Assembly (NCBI GenBank): GCA_019671135.1
Contig: JAHRHY010000010.1
Coordinates: 124,001-188,000, forward strand
Length of the DNA: 64,000 nt
From: Linnemannia hyalina
Lineage: Eukaryota; Mortierellomycota; Mortierellomycetes; Mortierellales; Mortierellaceae
Direction of reading: 5' to 3'
The notes under the pieces are model-generated. The model was not told the DNA's origin, ran no database searches, and saw only the letters and a program-made list of their open reading frames with translations. Below, piece by piece: positions 26,648 to 37,565 of this stretch. A program made the translations under genes and the position numbers. Numbering within the stretch: the first letter of the stretch is position 1; the number at the start of each line of letters is the position of its first letter.

Positions 26648-27562
26648 GACTAGAGGCAAGAAGGAGAGTGCAAGGTACAAGAATGAGTAAGGAGGGTTAA
26701 TGAGAGAAAGAGGAAGAGCAAGAGAAAGAAGGTGCTGTGATAGGTAAGAGGTTGTGTGTGTCGGTTAGCTTACTGTATGTAGGAAGGATGAGAACGATGG
26801 GGGGGGTGGGGGAGATGAGGAGAAAGTGGAAGAAGGAACAAGAAGAAGAGCCGTGGGAAGAGTTTCATTTTATGCGCAAACTAGCCTTCCCCTGGGTCTT
26901 CCAGGGAACAGACCGCTTGTTTGTTCAGCCACCCCCTCCCCTGGATGAATCAGTCGAGACCCAGTCAAGTTCATGGAATATTTCCGAAGGAAAAGAAGGA
27001 CAAGAAACATTACAGCTCCCGGTCAGGACCCAGGTACGTACAGTCGGGGCTAGACGGCCATCAATACAGCCAGGAGCCCTGCTGGGTGCGGGGATAGAAC
27101 TTGTCCTCCAGTCCTCGCTGTTTCTTCTAATGCTATCTTGCTGATGATGATGATGATGGCATGCTAGTGTACTGGACGTCAATTGTGCTGGTGCGATTTG
27201 TCTCCACAAAAGGAATCGATCGACAACATCGCATGGCAGCGGAGTAGACGGGGAAGCAATTACGATGCCCCTTAACACATCTCCATTCACACTAACTCAT
27301 TTACCTCCGCCTTGTGTTTTCTGTGCGTGCTCATCCATCAATACACCCCAGACACATCCACAGTAACCCACTTCTCATTGTTCAAGACAAAGGAACATCC
27401 ATCGACCCGCAAAGTGAGTGCCATTCGGTTCTAAAGTACACAACGTTACTCTCAAGATAGCAGGAGGAGACTACTGAACGACCACAACAACAATAACGAC
27501 AACAATAACAATAGCAAGCAAGGTGCAATTGCACTCTCTTCAACAGAGAAACCGGAATGACT

Positions 27563-27798
27563 TGAGAGTGCCCTCCCTATCGCTGCGAGGGTGCAACTCT
27601 GTGAAAAAGCAATCCACACAGTCTTATGCTGCTGTGGTAGTCGAGCCTCGTTCCATAAGGATATCTTTCGTCAATTGACAGGGATGTTCAGGAAGGAGGT
27701 GTCCGATAGTAATATCTTTCGGCTTAAATCCGCGCGCCTGTTCACTTTTCCGTGCAATACAAAATCCCTGCCTTTGTTCCCTGTTTACCCTAATTGAA
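27563..27798. repeat. Diverged tandem repeat unit A
   Basis: This unit shares ordered blocks with unit B: AGAGTGCC at its start, ACAACTCT/GCAACTCT, AATCCACACRGTCTTATGCT, TGTGGTAGTCGA, CGTTCC and GGCTTAAATCCGCGC. Order and orientation are conserved and the text between the blocks differs. It looks like an old duplication or the remains of a repeat such as an LTR. Confidence 0.55.
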
Positions 27799-27806
27799 AA
27801 TAATAA

Positions 27807-28070
27807 GAGTGCCTTTACGCGTCACCCGGTCGAGTGTCACTGGAGGCTGTTTACAACTCTAAAGAGAATGGGAAATCCACACGGTCTTATGCTATTGTGG
27901 TAGTCGATCCACGTTCCTTGAGGAAGAAGTCTTCTTCTTTGCTCATAGCCATGGGACTCTCGTTAATGACAAGAGAGTTTCTTTCCTGTGGTGGTGGAAG
28001 GTGGTGTTCTTGAAGTGTTTTTATTTGCGCTTTGGCTTAAATCCGCGCTCCCTATTCTCTCTATTATTTT
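27807..28070. repeat. Diverged tandem repeat unit B
   Basis: Second copy of the block series described for unit A, in the same orientation. It has an extra ~50 bp between the CGTTCC block and the GGCTTAAATCCGCGC block. No coding capacity is visible. Confidence 0.55.
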
Positions 28071-28294
28071 CAATGGGTGTTGGGTGTTGGTGTTTTTCTA
28101 GAGTGCGCCTTATATGAAACGAATGAATCGTTGATGAATACTGACCCACTTTGTATCTTTTTGTTCGTGTGTTTTTGTGAGCCAAAGCGACTCAAACTAG
28201 GGAACAACAGCAAACAGCTCACGCAGGACGCGACCACAGAACATATGAACTACTGCAACATATGCCGCGTCAGCACAAAAATAAAATGAACGAC

Positions 28295-28326
28295 GTCTTG
28301 TGTTAAATAAGTCTTATGTTAAATAA
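28295..28326. repeat. 16-bp tandem duplication
   Basis: Two adjacent copies of GTCTTRTGTTAAATAA with one mismatch. They lie 18 bp beyond the stop codon of the minus-strand gene, so they are probably in its 3' UTR or termination region. Confidence 0.7.
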
Positions 28327-28343
28327 TTGAACCGTTATTATTT

Positions 28344-30148
28344 TCAATGCGCTTTCTTGAAGGGTGGACTGTCCGTCGTGGGCTTAATGCGCTGAGCAGC
28401 GCGTCCAAGGATAATCTTCTCCTTCATACTTAGGAAAGGAAGCGCCCCCCGGACGCAGATCTCCTCTGCCACCATATGTGCAAAACACAACGAGTTCCTA
28501 CAACTCGCCCGGAACTTCTTCTCAAACCCTGTGCTCATCTGTAAAGGAATATCGCACGAGTCCATTTGCCATAGCCGATGCTCCCCACGAAAATCCATCT
28601 TATAAAAGACCAGTCGATGCGAAAAGAATTGGATACCAAACGTCGCCAGATCCTGATGAGGGTGGTAGGACTGCACAACCTTGCGAACAGTACTGTCCCA
28701 GCTGTCCTTGAGCGCACGCCCGAGCTTCCACTTGTCCTCTGCAAACTTGCGCTTGTCCTTTTCGTATATTGAGGAACATTCGGAGAGGAGGACTTGGTTG
28801 TCTTCTGAGTCGACCGCAATCATGTCCGCTCGACGACTCTTTTCCATCCGCTCGCCATAGTCCTTGTCTGCGTTCTTGCGTTCTCCGGATGCTGTAATGG
28901 CGATCTCGCTCATGAAGGATTCGATGTGGTACACGTCCAGTGCTCCTTGGATAAACGGGCAAAGGATAGCGAACATCCCTTGTTTCTCCTCCAGTGCCGG
29001 TATGACTGTTTTCCAAGGAAAGTATCTGGAGCTAGCGGGCATATTAAATAAAAAAGCATTAGCGTTGCATCTTGCTTCTCGGATAATCCTTCTCGCTGTC
29101 CACTTGATTCCATACAGCCACTTACTATGCGTGGACGACGCCATATAGAAATCGCCGGACAGGAGTATTCAACGGCGTGTTAAACATCCTTTCACTGATC
29201 GCCTCGAACGAACAGTCTTCACCCAAGAGCTCATCTAGCTCTGTCAACTCCTTGAACTTCTGCGTTAACATTGGTTGGTCCTCCAAGATCGTCAGTAGGT
29301 CTTGGTCGTCTAATGTCGCTGTGAAACGAGAACCAAGCGTCAGGTCCATGATGCCATCGGGAGATAGATCCAAAGTCCAGTTCTGGTCTTGACGGTACTC
29401 CTCGAATCTTGGGAGGATGTTGGACCATCGGGTTCGCTGATTAAGCAGTGCAAAGTGACCCGCAATGGACAGGCTTGTATCGCGCTGGGGATCATCTTCG
29501 GTAACAGCCGGGGAACTCGTTGGCGGCGGCGATCCCTGAAAGAACTCGATGCTGTCAGAGTCGTGGTTGAAGGCGGATAACGCGTCGGGTATTTGTGTTG
29601 ATAATATTGGTGTTAGTGATCCTGGGTATCGGACATGCGTCGTTTGCTCTTCCGTTATGCCTGTTGGGGACTCTGATCCTCCTGTCCTTGTCGCCTTCAG
29701 GGATTGCTTGCTTAGCTTCCCCTTTCTGACTTCTTTGGCGAGGTCCTTTGACTGCTGCAGGGCAACATTGATCTTGTCCTGTGTTACCAGTGGCCTTAGA
29801 CTAGCCTTCAGCTTGCGCTAATGGTACATCCAATTAATGTGCTTAACAATGTTTTCTCCAGGGTTCGAAAGTAATTGCAGGAGAATAAAAAATGGAAGCA
29901 AGTAAGCTTACATCGGCTACGACGATACTGAATATTTCGAGTCGTTCTGGTTGTTTGACGCGAGAGAGTCGATTGTATGCAGCGCGGTCTGCCTCGCGTT
30001 CAGAGTTCCTGAGGCGACGGAGTGCCTGGGATGTCCACAGCTGGTCGAGAGTGGCGGGGTCGAGTGAGTCGGCTATTTTTGCCCAGTCCTTGAGGTTGAA
30101 CTGGCTGGCGGGTGTGGAGTCGAAGTAGCGTGTCTGGTCGTTGTTCAT
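28344..30148 (-). CDS. Uncharacterised 538-aa protein, possible lineage-expanded family
   Basis: Three exons, complement of 28344-29031, 29126-29817 and 29912-30148, with two 94-nt GT-AG introns, give 538 aa in frame. I do not recognise a named family. Residues 1-80 are acidic and helical. Residues 80-230 contain a Ser/Thr-rich linker and then a charged region. The C-terminal part begins with a YFPWKTVIPALE segment, then an ITASGERKN motif, then RRADMIAV about 12 residues before VLLSECSS. An Asp followed by Glu-x-Ser after a hydrophobic strand recalls the PD-(D/E)xK nuclease layout, but the Lys is absent and I treat this as a hint only. The gene is divergent from the hydrolase-phosphatase gene, 454 bp apart. 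An upstream in-frame Met at 30217 is possible but lies in pyrimidine-rich leader. Confidence 0.7.
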
Positions 30149-30602
30149 ATTTGGAGGAGATGATAGCACCAACTGCTGTTGAAGTGATGATGGTGGGAAA
30201 GAGGGAAAAGAGTGCACAACGAAACAAGCAGGTAAAACGACAGATGTGGTGGATGGAACAAAGCCACTTGTTCAGGGGCGAACTCTCTTCCCTCGGCTGT
30301 TTCTCAACCGAGGCGAACTCTGTCAGAAAAATGATGCAAGGCACACACACACACACTGCAACAAAGTGGGCGATCGACTTTCTGGACCTTCTTTTTCTCC
30401 CCTCCTTCCCTCTCTTCTTTTCCTCTTCTTCTCTTCTTTTCCTGTTCTCTTCTTCTCCACCACATCCTATCCTTCCGCGGCCCATGTTCATCCGTCTCTC
30501 TCTTTCCCTTGATTGAACAACTCGTACCCGCTCCAACTACCTTCTCGCATTCACATTCTCCCCCTCCCCATTTTACATTTACATTCCCTTTTTTTTACGC
30601 TC
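30149..30602. promoter_or_regulatory. Divergent promoter region
   Basis: The 454 bp between two divergent start codons (30148 minus, 30603 plus) must carry both promoters. It contains a CT-rich stretch at about 30385-30480 and a short CA repeat near 30348. No TATA box is convincing. Confidence 0.5.
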
Positions 30603-33461
30603 ATGACAACCAAACCCAACACCAACGGTCAGGCCACTCCGACACCGCCAGTCACCATCGGGTCGCTCACCAACCTCAAGGTCGCCGTCCCAGGAGCCAA
30701 CCTCAGCCTCGCCGGTGTCCTTCAATCGACCAACCACCCTTCCCGTCGGCTTGCTATCATCTGCCATGGTATCCTCGGTAAGGACTAAAATGAGGCGGAC
30801 AAGACGACTAGGACCTGACCGGCGAATACTATGAGAAACCCTCGCTCGTTCGATGACCCGGCATTGCCCCCAGCATTCTAACCCCGCGTTTCTCCTCTAC
30901 TATCCTCCCTCCATTCTCCATCAATCGATCGACCGGATCCTTCTCTGCGCCTTCCTCATAGGCCACAAGAACTACCTCTTTCAGCCCACCATCGCCAATG
31001 TGCTTGCCCCTCATATGGACACCTTCCGGTTCGATTTCCGGTAAGGTTGCCGATTTGATTTGAACCGGATTCAATCGACGGTCTTGTGCGCCAGTCGCCG
31101 CCTTCCACCTCTTGTTCATGTCACACCTGAGCTGAGTGCCCCAATGAACCATTTGCATACCCTACACACTCACCTTCCCTTTTCTTTCCTCAACGACAAT
31201 AGCGGTAATGGCGACAGTGAGGGCCATATGGGTTACTCTAACTGGGACGATGACAAGGCGGATATTGACGCCGTCATCGCTCACTTTGAGCGCCAGGGGT
31301 ATTATATCTATGCCCTGATCGGACACTCTCGAGGTAAGGCATATCCTTTTGTTCTACTGCATAAGAGCACTCTTCTTCTGCAGGAATTATGACATACCCC
31401 ACTCCCAAACAAGCTCTAATGTTCACTTTTCACTTTTTTCTTTTGTTTACCTCGGTTCGATCCGTTTCAGGGGCCATCTCGTCCTTAAACTATGCCGCGA
31501 CCTCACATCATGTCCCCATGATTCCTTACATTGTCAGTATCAGTTCCCGCTTTGACATGTCCGATGTCAAGCGCAAGCACGGACCAGAGGTCTTGGAATT
31601 GTTGGAGAAGCAGGTAAAGCGTGTTCAGGGGACATATGGCACATGTCTGCGCTTGGATGTTTACATGAAACGCGTCTTTCAGTTACCATTGCTAATGTCT
31701 CAATTCGTTGTAACTTTGTAGGGCCACTTTGACTGGCAAGCTCGCACAGGTGGCAAGGATATCACTCTTCGCGTCACCCAGCAACACTTTGACGACTTTT
31801 TGAACTTTGACACCGCCGCGGGTAAGGACATATTTCTGAGTGTTGTCACACCTAATTCAACAGAGCCCGACTTTCATCCGTGGGCATGTTAAATAACCGG
31901 ATGTCCATTTCTTTTACTGTCTGCTAGTCGCCCATATTCCATCGATGACCAATGTCCTTTTGATTCATGGATCCGATGACGATGTAAGTCGTGGCACCAC
32001 ATCATTTACTCGAAACTCGAGACGCAAAGACTGCAGTTTTATATCTTATATCCTGACATTCACTTCATTTTATACCTATAGGTTGTGCCTGTCAAAGATA
32101 TTGCTGCGTTGCAGAGCCACTTGTCGCATGCAAGGACAGCAATGCGGATCATCACCAACGCGGATCACAACTACCGCAAGCACTACAACGACCTCAGCCA
32201 GATCATTGGAGATTACTTTTCCGCAGAAGGACGCAAGTCAGACTGGACCCGCCGCATCCTCCCCAACTGGAAGACCTGGGTTCATGCTGTCGGTGGCGTG
32301 CTGAACTTTAGAACTATCGGCGATATCTGGATCCCCTCGCAGACTGATGGCACCGTTAGCTATCTTCGCCCTGGTATCATCTACCGCTGTGCCGAGTAAG
32401 TGTGTCTGAAATTGACGATGCGTGGGTTGTTTCTTCGAAAGCTAAAGCTGATCTTGTTCTCGTTTTTGTTAAATAGCATCTCGAAGCCCACCCCTGAGGG
32501 CATTAAGGTCTTGGAGTCACTCAACATTACGGACGTCTTTGATCTTCGCTCCAACTCGGAGACGGAACGCCGTGGAACCTTGTAAGTTTCAGGAAGTCAA
32601 GGAGTCGAGGAATCAAAGGGAAATACACAGGTCATGGGTATTCATACCAATTAACTCGAACACCCAATATCCTTGTCTCCTTAGTGAAGGAGAAAAGATC
32701 AAGCGCCACCATACTCCAGTATTCGCAGAGGTCGACTACTCGCCAGCACAGATTGCATTGCGCTTCAAGATGTACCTTGGAGGCACCGAGGGCTTTGCTC
32801 AGGCCTACATGTCGATGATGCCCAACATTCGCAACTTCTTCCCTCCAGTACTGGAGCATATCGTCAAGAAGAAGACACCCTTCATTGTTCACTGTACGGC
32901 TGGCAAGGACCGGACTGGAGTTACCTGCGCCCTTTTGCAGATGATCTGTGGAGTCGATGAAGAGCAGATCGCATGGGAGTACGAGTTGACTCGCCGCTGC
33001 ATGGCCAGTAAGTTGACGATTTCTTTTTCATGCCTCTTCACGAGTTTACCTTTTCTGGTCATACCATGGTATCTAACGATCAATGCTTCTTCCTGCTTTG
33101 TGACCGAATAGTCAAGGAAGAGGATGTAGAATTCTTGAAGGCTGCCATCGGAGAAGAGTCTTCCGATGCCCATATCCGCGGTGTTCTCTCCACCAAGTAA
33201 GTCTTTTTTTTTTTTTTTCTCTCGCTGCATCTCGTCAATCATTCTCGGCTATGTATTCAAGCTTGTCCATTCTGATCAACTGACCTTTTCTTCTATGGCA
33301 ACAGCGAGGAGTATATGCTTAGGTTCCTGGAGGAGTTCCATGCCAAGTATGGGACGATTACGGACTTTTTGGTGAATGAGCTGGATATGACGCTTGAGGA
33401 TATCCAGGCTGTGCGGGATGTGTTGCTTGTCAAGATACCCGTGCCCCGTGCGGCGATGTAG
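30603..33461 (+). CDS. Fusion protein: alpha/beta hydrolase joined to a tyrosine/dual-specificity phosphatase
   Basis: Eleven exons (30603-30777, 30962-31040, 31203-31333, 31471-31613, 31722-31821, 31928-31983, 32082-32395, 32477-32581, 32685-33007, 33112-33196, 33305-33461) give 555 aa with every phase matching. Residues ~15-270 form an alpha/beta hydrolase: an oxyanion loop CHGILGHK, nucleophile elbow GHSRG (Ser127), acid in GSDDDVVP (Asp226-228) and His257. Residues ~295-555 form a phosphatase of the Y_phosphatase3/Siw14-MptpB type, with VFDLRSN and the P-loop HCTAGKDRTG (Cys438, Arg444). The exon at 32082-32395 runs without a break from the hydrolase His through the linker (GRKSDWTRRILPNWKTW) into the phosphatase N-terminus, so the fusion does not depend on a splice guess. 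Both active sites are intact. Substrates are unknown; lipid or phosphoinositide turnover would suit both halves but is inference. An AATAAA lies near 33524. Confidence 0.9.
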
Positions 33462-33694
33462 AATCTGACTGGGTCGATCAAATTCTCCATGTGCGCGCCG
33501 TTCAGAGACACACTCCTAAAAGTAATAAATAATTCTCTCTTGCCCTTTTATTTCACAACTCCTCTTTCTTGTTTTCCATTCCTTCGATCCATTCCTTGCT
33601 CTTGCTCACTTCACCTATTATTGTACATCGCACTCCCTCACTTTTTCATTCTCATCACTCTAACAACAACTCTAACAAACAACGACGGACGACC

Positions 33695-35817
33695 ATGGAC
33701 ATGGAGACAGTCTCACAGATCTTGATGGGACATCAACAACCGTCCTGGGACATTTTCAACGCCACTAGCGCCGCCGCAGGACCCCTTCGCTTCCTAGCTG
33801 CCCTGGATCAGAACGACGGATCCTTAGTCTTGCCCCTCTTGATCCTCCTCCCCTTCCTCGTCGTCTCGCTTTTCCGCCACTACACCAACTCACCTGTCAT
33901 CCTGACCTACAACGACGACCCTACATCGATCCGCCTCTTCAACCAACGGACAGGCAAGGAACAGACCGAGAACCTGATCGATTACATCCTCAAGAAATGC
34001 CCCTCGCTCTCGGACCCTGCCAAAGGAGCTACATTCAAGCCCTCGATGTGGATGACTAGTGGACATCTTCAGACTGCCTATGCTGCCTACCGTGACTTTA
34101 ACAGTATCTACAAGATTCCTTATGAACGGTAAGACGATTTGGTGGAATATGAAAAAGTGGGGAACCTCGGGTACTTGGACAATTTGACAACCAGCCCAGC
34201 AAACAGAAAAACAAGAAAGAAGCATACTTGTATTTTCTAAGTTGATCGCCACATGAATAATTTTTTGGGTCTCCGGGGAAATAGTCGCCGAAGAAACAAT
34301 ATCGAGGTTATCTTCCCTCTGTTCGATCGAGCCAATGGTCTCACAAAGCGCTGTCTTCCCATATGAAAGGCATACATGCACACACACACACACACACACG
34401 CCCCAAAAGCCTGCTATTCTCAGGTCCATCATTGCCGAACGTTCATCCTTATCATCTCCTTTTTTTCGCATTTCTATCGATAATAGTGAATTGCTTTCAA
34501 CTCCAGATGGAGGAACTGTCTCGGTCGATTGGGCCCCCTCGGTCAAGACCATGCCTGCTGATGACACCCCTACACTCGTCCTCCTTCACGGACTCACTGG
34601 TGGAAGCCACGAGTCCTACATCCGCGCATTGGTCGAGACCATGACCAAGGATCATGGTTACCGCTGTGTTGTCTTCAATGCTCGTGCTTGCGCCAACACC
34701 GAGCTGACCTCTGCCCAGTTGTACAGTGGTAACTGGACTCATGATCTCCGCATGGTTGTCAAGCATATCCGCAAGACTCTGCCAGAGTCCAAGTTGATGA
34801 GCGTCGGCTTCAGTTTGGGTGCCAACATCTTGATGAACTACATGGGTGAGGAGGGTGATCAGTGCGAGTTCTTGGGTGCCATGTCTGTTGGCAACCCTTT
34901 TGACATTCTGGGGTAAGTTCTTAAACGTACTGGCAGCTTTTTTTTGTTCACTAAATGGGCTTCATATCTAACCTTAATCATTGTAACTTTTTAGGTCATC
35001 CTTGGCATTGGGACGTGGATGGCTTGGAAGCAAGATCTACGCGCCTGCCATGGGCGGAAACTTGAGAAGGATCTTCATGAAGCACGCCAAGTGGTTTGAG
35101 AACTCGGATATCGTGGATATCGATCTTGTCCTTCGTGGAAATTGCATCCGCGACTTTGATGAGGCTGTCACTCGCCGACTCTTCAAGTACAGGACTGTCA
35201 ACGAATACTACCGCATGGCCTCTTCCTCCCAACGTATCCTCGACATCAAGCGCCCCTTCCTCTGTCTGAACGCTTTGGATGATCCTATTGCCGTGTCGGA
35301 ATGCTTGCCTCGGGATGAGATCAAGAACAACCCATTTGGACTGTTGGCTACGACTGCACGCGGAGGACATTTGGGTTGGTTTGAGGGATTCTTTAGCCAG
35401 AGGAGATGGTGCACCAAGCCCTTAGTTGAGTTCTGTATTGCCATATTTGAGGCCGACCGTAGATCTGTTTCCCGTACCCCTTCGAACAAGCCCAAGGTTG
35501 TTGCTGATGTGTCGATTACTGAGGACAAGAAGAATCAGCAGGACGATAACAGCGGAAACCTTGAGAGCCATATTGTTCGGAACGTCAAGACTTTGGAGCA
35601 TATGGACCAGGGTGGCGCTACAACCATGCCCCTGAGGAACAAGATGGCGGCTGAGCAACATACCCAGAAGGCGAGCCACAGCCAGCCACATGTCGACCGT
35701 CAGGCGACCGAGAGACGTGACAAGAAGAACAGTCTCGCCATCCGTCCTTTTTCCCGCAAGTCCTTCTGGGCCACTCTCTTGCCCCTCATCGTCTACTACA
35801 TCATGAAGCGTCGATAG
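33695..35817 (+). CDS. AB-hydrolase 4 family protein (ABHD1/ABHD3, yeast Eht1/Eeb1 type)
   Basis: Three exons (33695-34128, 34487-34912, 34995-35817) give 560 aa. A hydrophobic helix at about residues 43-61 anchors the N-terminus in a membrane. The catalytic domain shows the family signatures: a TSGHLQT motif near residue 125, LHGLTGGS (oxyanion), VFNARAC, GFSLGAN with nucleophile Ser254, LNALDDPIA with Asp382/383, and GGHLGWFEG with His412. Relatives act as medium-chain acyl ester synthase/hydrolases (yeast) or phospholipases (animals) on ER or lipid-droplet membranes. The C-terminal ~130 residues are polar and end in a second hydrophobic stretch followed by KRR, which the yeast enzymes lack as far as I recall. 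The first intron is long (358 nt) and includes a CA microsatellite near 34378. It converges with the heme oxygenase gene, 84 bp between stop codons. Confidence 0.92.
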
Positions 35818-35901
35818 GTATAGACAATCTTTTCTCATAGACCTTACACACACACCACCATTCATTTTTTCAAACGCATTTTTATTGCCCCATTAAAACC
35901 T

Positions 35902-37199
35902 TCAAATGATCAATGGTTCCGAGGGTATGACACTGCTTCTGAAAAGGATCTGGAAGATCGCCAGCCCAACAGCAACAAAGATCACAAACTGGAAGATCCA
36001 ACGGGTCCAAACCCTTGAGACACCCTCAACGCTGGTCATTAAATCCATGTTTCTAACAAAGATCTCTCTCGCCTCCTCTGCAATCGCTTCTCGACCCTCA
36101 AGCGTTAGTTTGGTCTCGGTGACACCCTCTGCAGGGTTCATCTCTGGGATTGAGTTGAGCCGGTCCTTGAGTGAAGATTTCACCTTGTTCGGGTCCATTT
36201 TCTTCCCCTTGCTTCCTTCTCCTGCTCTTTCTGCTGCTCCCGCGGTGGTGGTGGTGGTGGATGTACTTTCGCGGAAGGTAAAGATGGCGATACCATCATC
36301 GTTTTCTCCACCGAGTTTCTTGGCAGGTGGGGAGGGAAAAAAGTGTGTGGATTTGATGATTTTTGAACGGGTGATTTGGCCGCCAAAGAAGAGGCCTAGG
36401 TAGAGGGTTGCTGGGTAGGCAATTAGTTTTTCTGGCTGGCGCTTTGCGATGTCCCTGATGTGGTCCTGTTATTTTCAGAGAGGGAGTAAAAAGGGAGGGT
36501 GGTGATGTTAGAGTAGTAAAGTCATTTGGGCGTAATGGACAGGGATCATAACAAATGCACCCCTCTCCCTCTCCCTCCCCATACGAATAAAAAAAAATCA
36601 AAAACAAATGCTCCAGCCATTGCCACACGCCCAATTATTTTCTCTTTTCAAAACAACAGCAAAAACAACCGACGAACCATATACTCCTGGACTTGCTTCG
36701 ATGGTTGAACATGATCTTTCCAGTCAGGTCCATAAAAGTACGCCAGGTCGGCTTCAAAGGCCTCTGTCCTCCTGAGGTCGGGTGAGTAAGTGTGTTCGAC
36801 CCATGGGTGAGCTGGCCATTTCTGCTTTTGGCTGTCGATGGTGGATGTTTTCAGGTGTCGGTCGTACTCTTCTTCGAAGGTCTTGAAGACGTAGTAGAAG
36901 CCTAGGAGGATCTGGCGGTAGATCTAGTAGAATGAAAGGCGTGTTTTTTTTCCAACGGTTAGTGTAAAGTACCGACGTGTTTTCGTTTGAGCACAAAATA
37001 AAAAAAAAAAAAAAAAAAAGAGACGGCGTGTGTGAGTGGAGAGTGTTTGTGTAAGGATGCATACCTGGTAGTCAAGGACGGCAAAGAGGCCTAGGCTGAC
37101 GAGACGGTCGGTCTTGCCGTGGAGACCCTTTGTCTTTTGACGGAGCTCGTCTGTGAGGGGGAGGAGCTTTGTTGTCGCTTGAGCTGCTGTGGTTACCAT
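35902..37199 (-). CDS. Heme oxygenase, C-terminally membrane-anchored
   Basis: Three exons, complement of 35902-36465, 36678-36923 and 37065-37199, give 314 aa. The proximal heme ligand is probably His27 (KTKGLHGKTD). The distal-helix signature is YLGLFFGGQ (about residues 149-157), and an EEEYDRH motif and a YFYGPDW motif match the order seen in HO-1. Residues ~280-303 form a transmembrane helix with a short luminal tail, as expected for an ER tail anchor. The enzyme would open the heme ring to biliverdin, CO and Fe2+, serving iron recovery. An insertion of about 40 polar residues with a Thr run precedes the final helices. The intron 2 donor is read as ATG|GTTCGT, which is non-consensus; it was chosen because it gives a gap-free match to the family around QEYM-DHIRD. 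The gene is divergent from the PPPDE-Trx-PUL gene. Confidence 0.92.
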
Positions 37200-37565
37200 G
37201 GTGCAGTGAGTTGGAGAGAAAGAGAGTAAAGAGAAGGGACAAAGCGGAAGAAGGTGAAGGAGGAAGAACACAGTTCAACATTCAGGCTATGGAAGATTCT
37301 TTGGTCGCACAAGCTTCGCATCACATGCGAGGTAGTGGGAAGTGGGCGAAAGTTGATCGAAGAAAAAAGAAGTGTTCTGTTTCTTGGATTCTTGGACGCG
37401 TGTATCACTGTCTGTGTTGCGTAAGAAGAGCAAACGTCCTCAGGCAGCTCGTTACTTTCTTCTTCTTTTACTTTAAACTTCTCCTCTCTTCTCTCTTTTT
37501 TCATCGCCCTTCACATTCTCTTCCTTCCTTCCCCCTCCCCCTCCTCAATTATATTCATCCCACAA
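37200..37565. promoter_or_regulatory. Divergent promoter region, heme oxygenase / PPPDE-Trx-PUL
   Basis: The 366 bp between divergent start codons. It has AG-rich sequence on the heme oxygenase side and CT-rich sequence just before the other start. No specific binding site can be named. Confidence 0.5.

Larger units (their letters stand above)
26648..28343. other. 1.7-kb intergenic region with diverged repeats
   Basis: No coding region could be supported. The first part is the prolidase promoter, with AG-rich runs. The middle holds two diverged tandem units (27563-27798 and 27807-28070). The last part includes a 16-bp duplication at 28295-28326, just after the stop of the uncharacterised gene on the minus strand. 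Confidence 0.6.
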
